The position numbers and the translations under genes were made by a program. Below the pieces are notes generated by a model. The model saw nothing but the letters and a program-made list of their open reading frames with translations. It ran no database searches and was not told the origin of the DNA. A stretch of 64,000 bases of DNA from Oscillospiraceae bacterium (GTDB taxonomy: Bacteria > Bacillota > Clostridia > Oscillospirales > Oscillospiraceae): the NCBI GenBank assembly GCA_902778275.1, contig CACYXE010000001.1, positions 124,001-188,000 of the forward strand, read 5' to 3'. Of the stretch, positions 8,076-16,331 are shown one piece after another; positions within the stretch are counted from its first letter, which is position 1; every line of letters begins with the position of its first letter.

Positions 8076-8113
8076 AAGAAAATGCCATCCGGCAGCGGAT
8101 GGCATTTTCTTAT
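8076..8113. terminator. Bidirectional intrinsic terminator
   Basis: A 15-bp perfect stem (8076-8090 / 8097-8111) with loop GGCAGC, A-rich before and T-rich after. It overlaps the stop codon region of the convergent DUF364 gene. Confidence 0.9.
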
Positions 8114-8844
8114 TTGGAGAGGACGAAGGGGAGCCCCAGCCTGTAGGGGGAACCGGGAAGATCCTGCGCTACATGGGCTCTGGCCGCCTCCGGCTGGGTG
8201 ATGGCGAGGCCCGCCAGCCGGTCGATCCCGAAGTCCAGAAGCGCGGGACACAGCGGCACGGAGGGGCCGGTCAATACCGTATAGGCGTCGCAGCTGAGCG
8301 CCAGCAGCCGGGGCAGGGTCTTGTTGATGAGGGAGCTGCCGGTGATCAGCACGATATCGCACTGGGGGAGCAGGACCTCGCAGGCGGGGTCCGGATAGTC
8401 GCCCTGCTTGGGGTCACGCTCCAGATAGTAGATCTGCTTGGCCTGCTGATGCATACGCTTGCTGCCACGCATGTGCCCCACGACTCCCACGGTCTTTCCG
8501 GTGAAATCCAGATCATCGGTATAATGGATCTCAAGAGGAACGTAATTGTTGCCGGCCTGGACACGTTCAGCGGTGTTGAGCGCGGCGTTGATGGCGGCGA
8601 GGGCCAGGCTGGCCTCCTCCAGGTTCCAGCTTTTCAGTGCTGCTGCTGCCTGGGCAAGCGGCAGGCCCGGGAATCCCTGCGGATAGACCGGCGGGACCGT
8701 GCTGCCCGGAGTGGCCATGGCCATCCCGCAGCGATCGTCCGCGCTGACACAGGCCCAAAGGCTCCCCGTCAGCGTAGCGGTGATCGGCCGGTTTGAATGT
8801 ATCTCTTCAATAAGGCACTCATAGAGCGCAAAAAAATCGTTCAT
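8110..8844 (-). CDS. DUF4213/DUF364 (Rossmann-like) protein
   Basis: 244 aa with the two-domain layout of the putative heavy-metal-chelation family: an N-terminal DUF4213 part (GSLWACVSADDRCGMAMATPG, YPQGFPGLPLAQAAAALKSWN) and a C-terminal Rossmann-like DUF364 part (VGVVGHMRG, CDIVLITGSSLINKTLPRLL). These proteins often sit near metal or molybdenum genes, but no such neighbours are present here. ATG 8844 is chosen over upstream in-frame starts because AGGGAGA precedes it. It is monocistronic, with its own promoter at 8879-8907. Biochemical role unknown. Confidence 0.85.
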   Translation of the reverse strand: MNDFFALYECLIEEIHSNRPITATLTGSLWACVSADDRCGMAMATPGSTVPPVYPQGFPGLPLAQAAAALKSWNLEEASLALAAINAALNTAERVQAGNNYVPLEIHYTDDLDFTGKTVGVVGHMRGSKRMHQQAKQIYYLERDPKQGDYPDPACEVLLPQCDIVLITGSSLINKTLPRLLALSCDAYTVLTGPSVPLCPALLDFGIDRLAGLAITQPEAARAHVAQDLPGSPYRLGLPFVLSK

Positions 8845-8878
8845 GGGGAATCTCCCTGTCCGAATGCTGTTTTCCTTT

Positions 8879-8907
8879 ATTATACGGCTTTTTTCCATCC
8901 ACGTAAA
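8879..8907 (-). promoter_or_regulatory. Promoter of the DUF364 gene
   Basis: Minus strand: TTTACG (8907-8902), 17-base spacer, TATAAT (8884-8879). The -35 matches 4 of 6 consensus bases. Confidence 0.65.
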
Positions 8908-8909
8908 GA

Positions 8910-8947
8910 GGCGCTGAAAGGAATTTCCTGCTTTTCCTTTCAGCGCC
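8910..8947. repeat. Unexplained inverted repeat between divergent promoters
   Basis: GGCGCTGAAAGGA (8910-8922) pairs with TCCTTTCAGCGCC (8935-8947), 13 bp perfect with a 12-base loop. It lies upstream of the DUF364 promoter, outside that transcript, and about 80 bases before the 39-aa ORF. No T-run follows, so it is not a standard terminator. It could be an operator or a small-repeat remnant. Confidence 0.6.
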
Positions 8948-9029
8948 CAGGTTGGGTGCATTGTCCGGTTTAATGGACTCGGCTTGTTGTATGCTGTAAG
9001 CAGAAATGAAAAGACGGGAGGTCTTGAAT

Positions 9030-9149
9030 ATGCGCGGTTACTTTACGGCAGGCGGCTATTACGGCAATGTGAACGGCAGGTACATGCTGTTCTCCTCGGA
9101 ATCGGAATACTACGAGATGGTCCGGCAGGACACGGAGGATGAGGACTGA
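9030..9149 (+). CDS. Putative 39-aa small protein
   Basis: ATG 9030 to TGA 9149, with a strong ribosome site GGGAGGT (9017-9021 core) and its own intrinsic terminator just after the stop. The peptide is rich in Gly and aromatic residues (MRGYFTAGGYYGNVNGRYML, then an acidic tail ending EDED). It has no membrane segment. Family not recognised. Ribosome site, stop and terminator together suggest a real small gene. Confidence 0.6.
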   Translation: MRGYFTAGGYYGNVNGRYMLFSSESEYYEMVRQDTEDED

Positions 9150-9175
9150 ACGGCGGCCTTATACAGCCTGCCCAT

Positions 9176-9226
9176 AAAATGGCCAAACCCGGCGCGTTTC
9201 CGTTCGCCGGGTTTGGCCATTTTTCC
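9176..9226 (+). terminator. Intrinsic terminator of the small gene
   Basis: A 19-bp perfect stem (9176-9194 / 9205-9223) with a 10-base loop, followed by TTTT. It ends only 5 bases before the -35 of the his-operon promoter, insulating the operon. Confidence 0.88.
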
Positions 9227-9228
9227 TC

Positions 9229-9257
9229 TTGACAGAAAGGGCCGGCAGAACTATAAT
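9229..9257 (+). promoter_or_regulatory. Consensus sigma-A promoter of the yerC-his operon
   Basis: TTGACA (9229-9234), 17-base spacer, TATAAT (9252-9257): a perfect match, implying strong transcription that needs active repression. Confidence 0.92.
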
Positions 9258-9281
9258 GCATACATCAATCACATTAGTCAG

Positions 9282-9297
9282 ATAAAGCGATAAAGCG
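9282..9297 (+). repeat. Tandem 8-bp direct repeat in the his leader
   Basis: ATAAAGCG twice in a row (9282-9289, 9290-9297), directly before the AGGAG ribosome site of yerC and about 20 bases downstream of the expected transcript start. It could be an operator half-site pair for the YerC/HisR-type repressor, or chance. Confidence 0.4.
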
Positions 9298-9306
9298 AGG
9301 AGCCTT

Positions 9307-9603
9307 ATGAGCAACTGGGTATCAGAAGATGTAAAAGAACTGTTTCGCGCCATTGTGAGCCTGGAAACGGAGGAAGAATGCCGTATGTTTTTCGAAGACG
9401 CCTGCACGGTCCGGGAGATCATTGAGATCGCTCAGCGTCTGAAGGTGGCAAAGCTGCTGCACTCCAAAACCAGCTACAGCGCCATTAACAAGGAGACCGG
9501 CGTCAGTTCCGCGACCATCAGCCGGGTCAGCCGCTGTCTTGATTATGGCAGCGGCGGCTACCAGCTGGTGCTGGAGCGGCTGGAGAAGGAGAGCGCAGAA
9601 TGA
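9307..9603 (+). CDS. yerC: YerC/YecD-type TrpR-family transcriptional regulator (candidate HisR)
   Basis: 98 aa, typical TrpR-fold length. Helix-turn-helix region TVREIIEIAQRLKVAKLL then TGVSSATISRVSRCLDYGSGGYQ (about residues 34-85), the characteristic YerC signature. Comparative genomics has linked this family with histidine-gene control in Firmicutes (HisR). Its place as first gene of the his operon, overlapping hisZ by 4 bp, supports autogenous control of histidine synthesis. The tandem repeat just upstream is a possible binding site. Ligand (histidine or tRNA signal) is not shown by sequence. Confidence 0.9.
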   Translation: MSNWVSEDVKELFRAIVSLETEEECRMFFEDACTVREIIEIAQRLKVAKLLHSKTSYSAINKETGVSSATISRVSRCLDYGSGGYQLVLERLEKESAE

Positions 9604-10703
9604 TCGACGAGAGAGTTCTGAAAAGTGAAGAACGGGCGGTGTACGCCCTGCGCTCTCTGTATGGAAAGTACGGCTACCGGGCCTATAAGATGAGCAAGTT
9701 CGAGGAATATGATCTCTATGTGCGCAACAAGGACTTTCTGATCAGCGACCGGATCATCACCTTTAACGATACCGACGGCAAGCTGATGGCGCTGAAGCCG
9801 GACGTGACCCTCTCCATCATCAAGAACCTGGACGAGCAGCCCGGCTGCAAGCAGAAGGTCTGCTATAACGAGAACGTCTACCGGGTCTCCGGCAGCACCC
9901 GGCAGTTCAAGGAGATCATGCAGGCGGGGCTGGAGTGTATCGGCGCCCTGGACCGCTACGATCTCTATGAGGTGGTGTCTCTGGCGGCGGAGAGCCTGGC
10001 GCTGATCTCAGAGGATTTCGTGCTGGACGTCTCCCACCTGGGGATCCTGACCGCCATGCTGGAGGAGAGCAGCGGCGATGTGCAGCTGCGTCGGGAGCTG
10101 ACCCGTTACATTGCGGCAAAGAACCCCCATGATCTGGAGCGGGTCTGCAGAGAAAACGGGATCTCCCCGGAAAAGACCGCGGCCATTTGTAAATTCATCG
10201 GCATCTACGGCGACATGGACAGCGTGCTCCGCCGTTTGGAACCCCTGTGCACCGGCGAGGCCGCGCGGGCTGCCCTGGCAGAGCTGGAGCAGCTGCGGAA
10301 GCTGCTGGATGACTGCCCCTGGAAGGATAAGATCCATTTTGATTTTTCCATTGTCAACGATATGGACTACTATAACGGCATCGTGTTCCAGGGCTTTCTC
10401 AGCGGGATCTGCGAGAGTGTGCTGTCCGGCGGTCAGTATGACAAGCTGATCCAAAAAATGGGCAGAAGCGGCGGCGCCGTGGGCTTCGCTCTGTATCTGG
10501 ACCTGCTGGAGGATCTGGGCCGGACGGAGCGTGACCGGGATGTGGACGTGCTGCTGCTGTACGACGAGGAGGACGCGGCCCTGGCGGCCAGGGAAACCAA
10601 GCGCCTGATCGGTGAGGGCAAGAGCGTCAGCGCCCAGAGAGCGATCCCCGAGAAGCTGCGCTATGGTCGGGTCTTGGATCTGCGGAAGGAGGGGCGCGTA
10701 TGA
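9600..10703 (+). CDS. hisZ: ATP phosphoribosyltransferase regulatory subunit
   Basis: 367 aa HisRS-like paralogue without tRNA-binding activity. It partners the short-form HisG to build the allosteric first enzyme of histidine synthesis. Histidyl-tRNA-synthetase-like motifs: YRAYKMSKFEEYDLY, LKPDVTLSIIKN near residue 60-72, ENVYRVSG, QAGLECIG near 109, and YYNGIVFQGF near 256. The ATGA overlap with yerC implies coupled translation. The C-terminus (DLLLL..., KRLIGEGKSVSAQRA) keeps a shortened anticodon-domain remnant. Confidence 0.93.
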   Translation: MIDERVLKSEERAVYALRSLYGKYGYRAYKMSKFEEYDLYVRNKDFLISDRIITFNDTDGKLMALKPDVTLSIIKNLDEQPGCKQKVCYNENVYRVSGSTRQFKEIMQAGLECIGALDRYDLYEVVSLAAESLALISEDFVLDVSHLGILTAMLEESSGDVQLRRELTRYIAAKNPHDLERVCRENGISPEKTAAICKFIGIYGDMDSVLRRLEPLCTGEAARAALAELEQLRKLLDDCPWKDKIHFDFSIVNDMDYYNGIVFQGFLSGICESVLSGGQYDKLIQKMGRSGGAVGFALYLDLLEDLGRTERDRDVDVLLLYDEEDAALAARETKRLIGEGKSVSAQRAIPEKLRYGRVLDLRKEGRV

Positions 10704-11338
10704 TCAATGTTGCGCTGCCCAAGGGGCGTCTCGGCGAGAGCGTATACGCCATGTTTGAGACGGCGGGCTATGAGTGCCCGGCCATCAAAGAGAACAACCG
10801 CAAGCTGATCTTTGAAAACGAGGCTGTGGGGATCCGTTTCTTCTGGGTCAAGCCCTCGGACGTTTCCATCTATGTGGAGCGGGGGTCTGCGGATATCGGT
10901 GTTGCGGGAAAGGACATCCTGCTGGAATATCAGCCGGACATCTATGAGCTGCTGGACCTGAACATCGGCAAGTGCCGTATGGCCGTGGCGGCCCCCAGGG
11001 GCTACCATGACAGCGGCGAGCGGACCTTGAAGGTGGCCACCAAGTTCAGCCATATCGCCAGCCGCTACTATGCGGATCGGGGTCGGGACATCGACATCAT
11101 CAAGCTCAACGGTTCCATCGAGATCGCGCCGATCCTGGGACTGTCCGATGTGATCGTGGACATCGTGGAGACCGGTACGACCCTGCGGGAAAACGACCTG
11201 GAGGTGGTGGCGACTGTGGTGCCCATCAGCGCCCGGCTGATCGCCAACAAAGCCGCCTTCAAATTCAAGACAAAGCAGATCGAGGAGATCACAGCAAAAC
11301 TGAAAGGCTTGGTAGTGAAGAATGATTCGGATCTTTGA
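10700..11338 (+). CDS. hisG: ATP phosphoribosyltransferase, short form
   Basis: 212 aa short HisG, which needs HisZ (encoded just upstream, 4-bp overlap). It condenses ATP and PRPP, the committed step of histidine synthesis. Motifs: INVALPKGRL at the N-terminus, GSADIGVAGKDIL near residues 63-75, and the PRPP-binding DVIVDIVETGTTLREN near 151-166. The C-terminal regulatory domain of the long form is absent, as expected. Confidence 0.97.
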   Translation: MINVALPKGRLGESVYAMFETAGYECPAIKENNRKLIFENEAVGIRFFWVKPSDVSIYVERGSADIGVAGKDILLEYQPDIYELLDLNIGKCRMAVAAPRGYHDSGERTLKVATKFSHIASRYYADRGRDIDIIKLNGSIEIAPILGLSDVIVDIVETGTTLRENDLEVVATVVPISARLIANKAAFKFKTKQIEEITAKLKGLVVKNDSDL

Positions 11339-12602
11339 TTACGGCGAAGTCTCCAACGATCAGATCTTTGCCCGCAGAGGCAGCAGCGCCGATGTGGAAA
11401 AGGTCGTATCGGAGATCATCGCGCAGGTTGTTGAAAAGGGCGACGAGGCCCTGTTTGCCTATACCAGAAAATTCGATAAAGTGGAGCTTGCGTCCCTGGA
11501 AGTGAGCGAGGCGGAGTTTGCGGAGGCCATGGCCTCGGTGGACGACGAGTTCCTGAGTATCCTGCGGGAGGCGGCGGACAACATCCGCGCCTACCACGAA
11601 AAGCAGGTGCGGCGGGATTATGTGATGATGGAGAGGGACGGCGTGATCCTGGGACAGAAGATCACGCCCATCGAGAAGGTGGGTCTCTACGTCCCCAACG
11701 GGACGGCCGCCTATCCCTCCACGGTTTTGATGGATGCCATTCCCGCGAAGATCGCCGGCTGTAGCGAGCTGGTCATGGTGACGCCGCCCTCCCGGAACGG
11801 GAAGGTGGACCCCTTTATCCTGGCTGCGGCCAGGGTCTCAGGGATCGATCGGGTGTTCAAGGTGGGCGGCGCCCAGGCGGTGGCAGCTCTGGCCTATGGC
11901 ACCGAGAGCGTGCCCGCGGTCTATAAGATCGTCGGCCCCGGCAACGCCTATGTGGCGGAGGCCAAAAAGCAGGTCTACGGCAAGGTGGCCATCGACGTGG
12001 TGGCCGGGCCCAGCGAGGTGCTGGCAGTGGCGGACGACAGCTGTGACGCCCGGATCGTGGCAGCGGATCTGCTGTCCCAGGCGGAGCACGACGTGATGTC
12101 CACCGCGGTGCTGGTGACGGACAGCCGAGCCTTCGCTGAGCAGGTGGCGGCGGAGATGGACCGCCAGGTGCGGCTCCTGCCCCGCTATGAGATCGCCAAT
12201 GCGTCCGTGGAAAACAATGGCATGATCATCGTGGTGGACAGCCTGGACGTGGCCATCGACGTGGCCAACGAGATCGCCCCGGAGCATCTGGAGCTCTGCA
12301 TGGACGAGCCCTTTTCCTATCTGGACCGGGTGAAAAACGCAGGCTCCATCTTCCTGGGCAAGAACTGCCCGGAGGCCCTGGGGGACTACATGGCGGGGCC
12401 CAATCACACCCTGCCCACCGGCGGCATCGCCAAGTTCGCCTCGCCCCTGTCCGTGGATGATTTCGTGAAGAAATCCCAGTTTACCTATTACACCGGCGAG
12501 GCTCTGTCCAAAATCGCCGGCAAGATCGCCATATTTGCCAGAAATGAGGGCCTGGAGGGCCACGCCCGCAGCGTGCTCTCCCGCTTTGAGGATACGATAT
12601 GA
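11322..12602 (+). CDS. hisD: Histidinol dehydrogenase
   Basis: Oxidises histidinol to histidine in two NAD-dependent steps with Zn. 426 aa, normal. Motifs: VGLYVPNGTAAYPSTVLMDAIPA near 115-140, GGAQAVAALAYGT near 185, GPGNAYVAEAKK, and the signature VAGPSEVLAVADD near 227-240. The Zn-ligand Gln/His region LLSQAEHD is near 249 and the C-terminal His is in GPNHTLPTGG. The start overlaps hisG by 17 bp, so it is translationally coupled. Confidence 0.97.
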   Translation: MIRIFDYGEVSNDQIFARRGSSADVEKVVSEIIAQVVEKGDEALFAYTRKFDKVELASLEVSEAEFAEAMASVDDEFLSILREAADNIRAYHEKQVRRDYVMMERDGVILGQKITPIEKVGLYVPNGTAAYPSTVLMDAIPAKIAGCSELVMVTPPSRNGKVDPFILAAARVSGIDRVFKVGGAQAVAALAYGTESVPAVYKIVGPGNAYVAEAKKQVYGKVAIDVVAGPSEVLAVADDSCDARIVAADLLSQAEHDVMSTAVLVTDSRAFAEQVAAEMDRQVRLLPRYEIANASVENNGMIIVVDSLDVAIDVANEIAPEHLELCMDEPFSYLDRVKNAGSIFLGKNCPEALGDYMAGPNHTLPTGGIAKFASPLSVDDFVKKSQFTYYTGEALSKIAGKIAIFARNEGLEGHARSVLSRFEDTI

Positions 12603-13657
12603 GCAGCTTTTTTACCAAGCGCTATGCGGCGCTGGAGCCCTATACTCCCGGGGAACAGCCCCAGGACATGCAGTATGTCAAGCTCAATACCAATGAATCG
12701 CCCTTCCCGCCCTCGCCGGGAGTGGCCGCCGCGGTGGCGGCGGAATGCGCCAGGCTGCAGCTGTACTCCGATCCGGAGAGCCGGAAACTCACGGAGAAGC
12801 TTGCGGAGGTCTACGGCGTCAAGCCGGAGCAGGTGCTCATGACCAACGGTTCGGACGAGATTCTGAACTTCGCCTTCATGGCCTTCGCCGACGAGGAGCG
12901 GCCCCTGGTCTTTCCGGATATCAGCTATGGCTTTTATCCCGTCTTTGCCCAGCTCAACCACATCCCCTATGAGGAGATCCCGCTGAAGGAGGATTTCAGC
13001 ATCGATCCGGCAGATTACTGCGGCGGGGGAAAGACCGTGGTGCTCGCCAATCCCAACGCGCCCACGGGAATGTCCCTGAGCCTGCAGCAGATCGAGCAGA
13101 TCGTGGCGGGCAACCCGGACGGCGTGGTCATCGTGGACGAGGCCTATGTGGATTTCGGCGGGGAGAGCGCCGTCTGCCTGGTGGATCGGTATGAAAACCT
13201 GCTGGTCACGGGGACCTTTTCCAAGTCCCGCTCCATGGCGGGGGCCCGGCTGGGTTTCGGGATCGGGAATGCGGCGCTGATCCGGGATCTGAATACCATC
13301 AAGTATTCCACCAATCCTTACAATGTAAACCGGATGACCTCCGCAGCCGGCATCGCCGCGCTGGAGGAAAACGAGTACTATCTGGCCAACTGCCGTGTTA
13401 TCATGGCCAATCGGGAGTATACGGCTGAGGCGCTGCGCGCCCTTGGGTTTGAGGTCCTGCCCTCCTGTGCCAACTTCATTTTTGCCCGGCGGCCCGGCGT
13501 GGACGGGGGAGAACTGTACCGCAGCCTGAAAGCCAGAGGGATCTTGGTCCGGCATTTTGACAAGCCCCGGATCCGGGACTTCCTGCGCATCAGCATTGGT
13601 ACAAGAGAACAGATGGAGCGCTTTGTGGAAGGCGTCAAACAGTGTTTGGAGGCGTGA
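12599..13657 (+). CDS. hisC: Histidinol-phosphate aminotransferase
   Basis: PLP class I/II aminotransferase making histidinol phosphate from imidazole-acetol phosphate and glutamate. 352 aa. Motifs: [12 protein letters not shown] near 29-40, LTNGSDEIL near 81, NPNAPTG near 150, VDEAYVDF near 179, and the PLP-lysine segment [17 protein letters not shown] near 206-222. It overlaps hisD by 4 bp. Confidence 0.96.
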   Translation: MSSFFTKRYAALEPYTPGEQPQDMQYVKLNTNESPFPPSPGVAAAVAAECARLQLYSDPESRKLTEKLAEVYGVKPEQVLMTNGSDEILNFAFMAFADEERPLVFPDISYGFYPVFAQLNHIPYEEIPLKEDFSIDPADYCGGGKTVVLANPNAPTGMSLSLQQIEQIVAGNPDGVVIVDEAYVDFGGESAVCLVDRYENLLVTGTFSKSRSMAGARLGFGIGNAALIRDLNTIKYSTNPYNVNRMTSAAGIAALEENEYYLANCRVIMANREYTAEALRALGFEVLPSCANFIFARRPGVDGGELYRSLKARGILVRHFDKPRIRDFLRISIGTREQMERFVEGVKQCLEA

Positions 13658-13659
13658 AC

Positions 13660-14250
13660 ATGAGAACAGCGGAGATCAAGCGGAAGACCGCGGAGACGGA
13701 TATTGTCCTCAGTCTGGATCTGGACGGCAGCGGAAAGGTACAGTGCGAGACCGGGATCGGCTTTCTGGACCACATGCTGACCCTGTTTGCCAGGCACGGC
13801 GGCTTCGATCTGGAGCTGAAGTGCCAGGGGGACACCTGGGTGGACTTTCACCACAGCACGGAGGACATCGGCATTTGCCTCGGCAAAGCGGTGGCCCAGG
13901 CCCTGGGAGACAAGAAGGGCATCGTCCGCTATGGCGATATCATCCTGCCTATGGACGAGGCGCTGATCGTGTGCGCCGTTGATATCTCCGGCCGGGGAGA
14001 GAGTTATTTCGCGCTGGACATCCCCACGGAAAAGGTGGGGGACTTCGACACGGAGCTGTGCGAGGAGTTCTTCCGGGCCTTTGCGAGGGATGCCGGCGTG
14101 ACGCTGCACCTGCGCCAGCTGAGCGGGAAAAATTCCCACCACATCATTGAGGGCGCTTTCAAGGCCTTTGCCAGAAGTCTGGCCAAAGCAGCGGCCATCG
14201 ACGAGAAGAACGCGGACAGAGTGCCGTCGACCAAGGGGATGCTGGGATGA
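13660..14250 (+). CDS. hisB: Imidazoleglycerol-phosphate dehydratase
   Basis: Mn-dependent dehydration of imidazole glycerol phosphate. 196 aa, the monofunctional form without the phosphatase domain; hisJ supplies that activity. Motifs: [21 protein letters not shown] near 36-56, [10 protein letters not shown] near 69-78, and [20 protein letters not shown] near 156-175 with the metal-binding His residues. ATG 13660 follows TTGGAGGCGTGAAC and is preferred over GTG 13642. Confidence 0.96.
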   Translation: MRTAEIKRKTAETDIVLSLDLDGSGKVQCETGIGFLDHMLTLFARHGGFDLELKCQGDTWVDFHHSTEDIGICLGKAVAQALGDKKGIVRYGDIILPMDEALIVCAVDISGRGESYFALDIPTEKVGDFDTELCEEFFRAFARDAGVTLHLRQLSGKNSHHIIEGAFKAFARSLAKAAAIDEKNADRVPSTKGMLG

Positions 14251-14864
14251 TCGCAGTCATTGATTATGGCGTGGGAAACCTGTTTTCCCTGTGCTCCTCG
14301 CTCCGTTATATCGGGGCGGACACTGTTGTGACGGCGGACCCGGCGCAGATCCGGGCGGCGGATAAGATCATCCTGCCGGGTGTGGGCGCCTTCGGCGACG
14401 CGGCGGATAAGCTGCGCGCCGGCGGCCTGGACACCGTGGTAAAGGAAGAAGCCGCTGCCGGGAAAGAGATCCTGGGGATCTGTCTGGGCATGCAGCTGCT
14501 CTTTGAAAAAAGCTATGAATATGGCGAGCATGCGGGCCTGGGCCTGCTCAAGGGCCGGGTGGTCGACATGAACGGAAGGATCCCGGAAAACCTGATGATC
14601 CCGCACATCGGCTGGAACGGCATGATCTTTAAACGCAAGCATAAGCTGCTGCGCTATCTCCGGGAGGGGGACTGCGTGTACTTCGTCCACTCCTTCTATG
14701 CCGAGGACTGCGAGGAAAGTCTGATTGCAACGGCGGAATACGGCCGGGAGCTGACCGCGATCGTGGCCAAAGACAACGTGATGGGCTGTCAGTTCCACCC
14801 GGAAAAAAGCGGTGAAGTAGGGCTGAATATCTTGCGCGCCTTCTGTGAGGAGGATGCCATATGA
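14247..14864 (+). CDS. hisH: Imidazole glycerol phosphate synthase, glutamine amidotransferase subunit
   Basis: Class I glutaminase that feeds ammonia to HisF. 205 aa. Catalytic Cys in [14 protein letters not shown] near residue 80, with the His/Glu pair in [12 protein letters not shown] near 181-192. N-terminal [14 protein letters not shown] is typical. It overlaps hisB by 4 bp. Confidence 0.96.
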   Translation: MIAVIDYGVGNLFSLCSSLRYIGADTVVTADPAQIRAADKIILPGVGAFGDAADKLRAGGLDTVVKEEAAAGKEILGICLGMQLLFEKSYEYGEHAGLGLLKGRVVDMNGRIPENLMIPHIGWNGMIFKRKHKLLRYLREGDCVYFVHSFYAEDCEESLIATAEYGRELTAIVAKDNVMGCQFHPEKSGEVGLNILRAFCEEDAI

Positions 14865-15574
14865 TCCTGCTTCCGGCAATCGATCTGTACGAAAAAAAAG
14901 CAGTCCGCCTGTTCAAGGGAGACTACGCGCAGATGACCGTATACAGCGAGGATCCCCTCGCAGTGGCGCGGGACTTTGCCCGCTGCGGGGCCCGGTGGAT
15001 CCATATGGTGGACCTGGAGGGCGCGCGCGACGGCGGCACGCCCAATCTGGAGATCGTGACCGGCGTGGCGAAGGAGACCGGCCTCTCTGTGGAGGTCGGC
15101 GGCGGTATCCGCGATATGGAGACCATAGAGCGTTATATTGCCGGCGGCGTTTCCCGGGTGATCCTGGGGACGGCGGCGGTGCAGAACGAGGCGCTGCTGC
15201 GGCAGGCCGTGGCGGCCTATGGGGAAAAGATCGCGGTAGGCGCGGATATCCGCGACGGCTTTATCGCCATCAAGGGCTGGCTGGAAAGCTCCGCCAGGTC
15301 CTTTGCGGATTTCCTGGCCGGGATGCAGGAGATCGGAGTGCAGACGGTGATCTGCACGGATATTTCCCGGGACGGGGCCATGCGCGGGACGAATCTGGAA
15401 TTGTACGGGCAGCTGTCGAAGCAGTATTCCATGCAGATCGTGGCTTCCGGCGGCGTGTCCGGCATGGAGGACGTACGGGCCCTGAAGGAGCTGGGACTGT
15501 ACGGCGCCATTATTGGGAAGGCCTATTATACCGGGGCGCTGGATCTGGCGAAAGCGATCGAGGTGGCAAGATGA
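14861..15574 (+). CDS. hisA: ProFAR isomerase
   Basis: Amadori isomerisation of ProFAR to PRFAR on a (beta/alpha)8 barrel. 237 aa. General-base Asp in LLPAIDLYEKKAVRL (Asp8) and catalytic Asp in VICTDISRDGAMRGTN. Phosphate-binding loops VGGGIRDMETIERYI and SGGVSGMEDVRAL. It overlaps hisH and hisF by 4 bp each, so HisH/A/F are made from a coupled stretch. Confidence 0.96.
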   Translation: MILLPAIDLYEKKAVRLFKGDYAQMTVYSEDPLAVARDFARCGARWIHMVDLEGARDGGTPNLEIVTGVAKETGLSVEVGGGIRDMETIERYIAGGVSRVILGTAAVQNEALLRQAVAAYGEKIAVGADIRDGFIAIKGWLESSARSFADFLAGMQEIGVQTVICTDISRDGAMRGTNLELYGQLSKQYSMQIVASGGVSGMEDVRALKELGLYGAIIGKAYYTGALDLAKAIEVAR

Positions 15575-16329
15575 TCACAAAGAGAATCATACCCTGTCTG
15601 GACGTGAAAAACGGCCGTGTGGTCAAGGGCGTCAATTTTGAGGGCGTCCGGGACGTCTCCTCGCCGGTGGACCTGGGGAAGTATTACTCCGACCACGGCG
15701 CGGACGAACTGGTCTTTTACGATATCACCGCCTCCTATGAGGAGCGGGCCTTGTTTACGGATATCCTGCGCCGGGTGGCGGAGACCATCTTCATTCCCCT
15801 GACGGTGGGCGGCGGGATCAACACCGTGGAGGACTTCGACCGGGTGCTCAAGTGCGGCGCCGACAAGGTCAGCGTCAACTCCGGGGCCATCCGCAATCCC
15901 TCCCTGGTAGGGGAGGCCGCCCGAAAGTACGGAGATCAGTGCGTGGTGCTTTCCGCGGACGTGAAGCGCGTGGACGGCAGTTTTCGCATCTTTGCCAAGG
16001 GCGGCCGGGAGGACACCGGCATGGAGGCCATCTCCTGGATCAAAAAGTGTGTGAACATGGGGGCCGGCGAGGTGGTGGTCAATTCCATCGACACCGACGG
16101 CGTCAAGCAGGGCTTTGACATCGAGATGCTCCGTGCGGTGCGGGAGGCCGTCAAGGTACCGGTGATCGCCTCCGGCGGCGCGGGCTCCATGGCGGATTTT
16201 GTCCGGCTGTTCAAGGAGATCCCGGATATCGACGCGGGCTTGGCCGCTTCCGTTTTCCATTTCGGAGAAATCCAGATCCCGGATCTGAAACGGGAGCTGC
16301 GGAGAAATGACATTGTGGTGAGGCTGTAA
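15571..16329 (+). CDS. hisF: Imidazole glycerol phosphate synthase cyclase subunit
   Basis: Uses HisH-derived ammonia to form imidazole glycerol phosphate and AICAR. 252 aa. Catalytic Asp11 in IPCLDVKNGRVVKG and the second Asp in VLSADVKR (about residue 130). Phosphate loops VGGGINTVEDF and ASGGAGSMADF. Start ATG 15571 is set by the ATGA overlap with hisA. Confidence 0.97.
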   Translation: MITKRIIPCLDVKNGRVVKGVNFEGVRDVSSPVDLGKYYSDHGADELVFYDITASYEERALFTDILRRVAETIFIPLTVGGGINTVEDFDRVLKCGADKVSVNSGAIRNPSLVGEAARKYGDQCVVLSADVKRVDGSFRIFAKGGREDTGMEAISWIKKCVNMGAGEVVVNSIDTDGVKQGFDIEMLRAVREAVKVPVIASGGAGSMADFVRLFKEIPDIDAGLAASVFHFGEIQIPDLKRELRRNDIVVRL

Positions 16330-16331
16330 CG

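Noticed and set aside
14845-15570. Possible hisA-hisF fusion in one long frame (14845-16329)
   Set aside because: The frame is open upstream of hisF only by chance. Its residues before 15571 are Arg/Gly-rich nonsense overlapping hisA, and hisF has its own ATG with the ATGA overlap.
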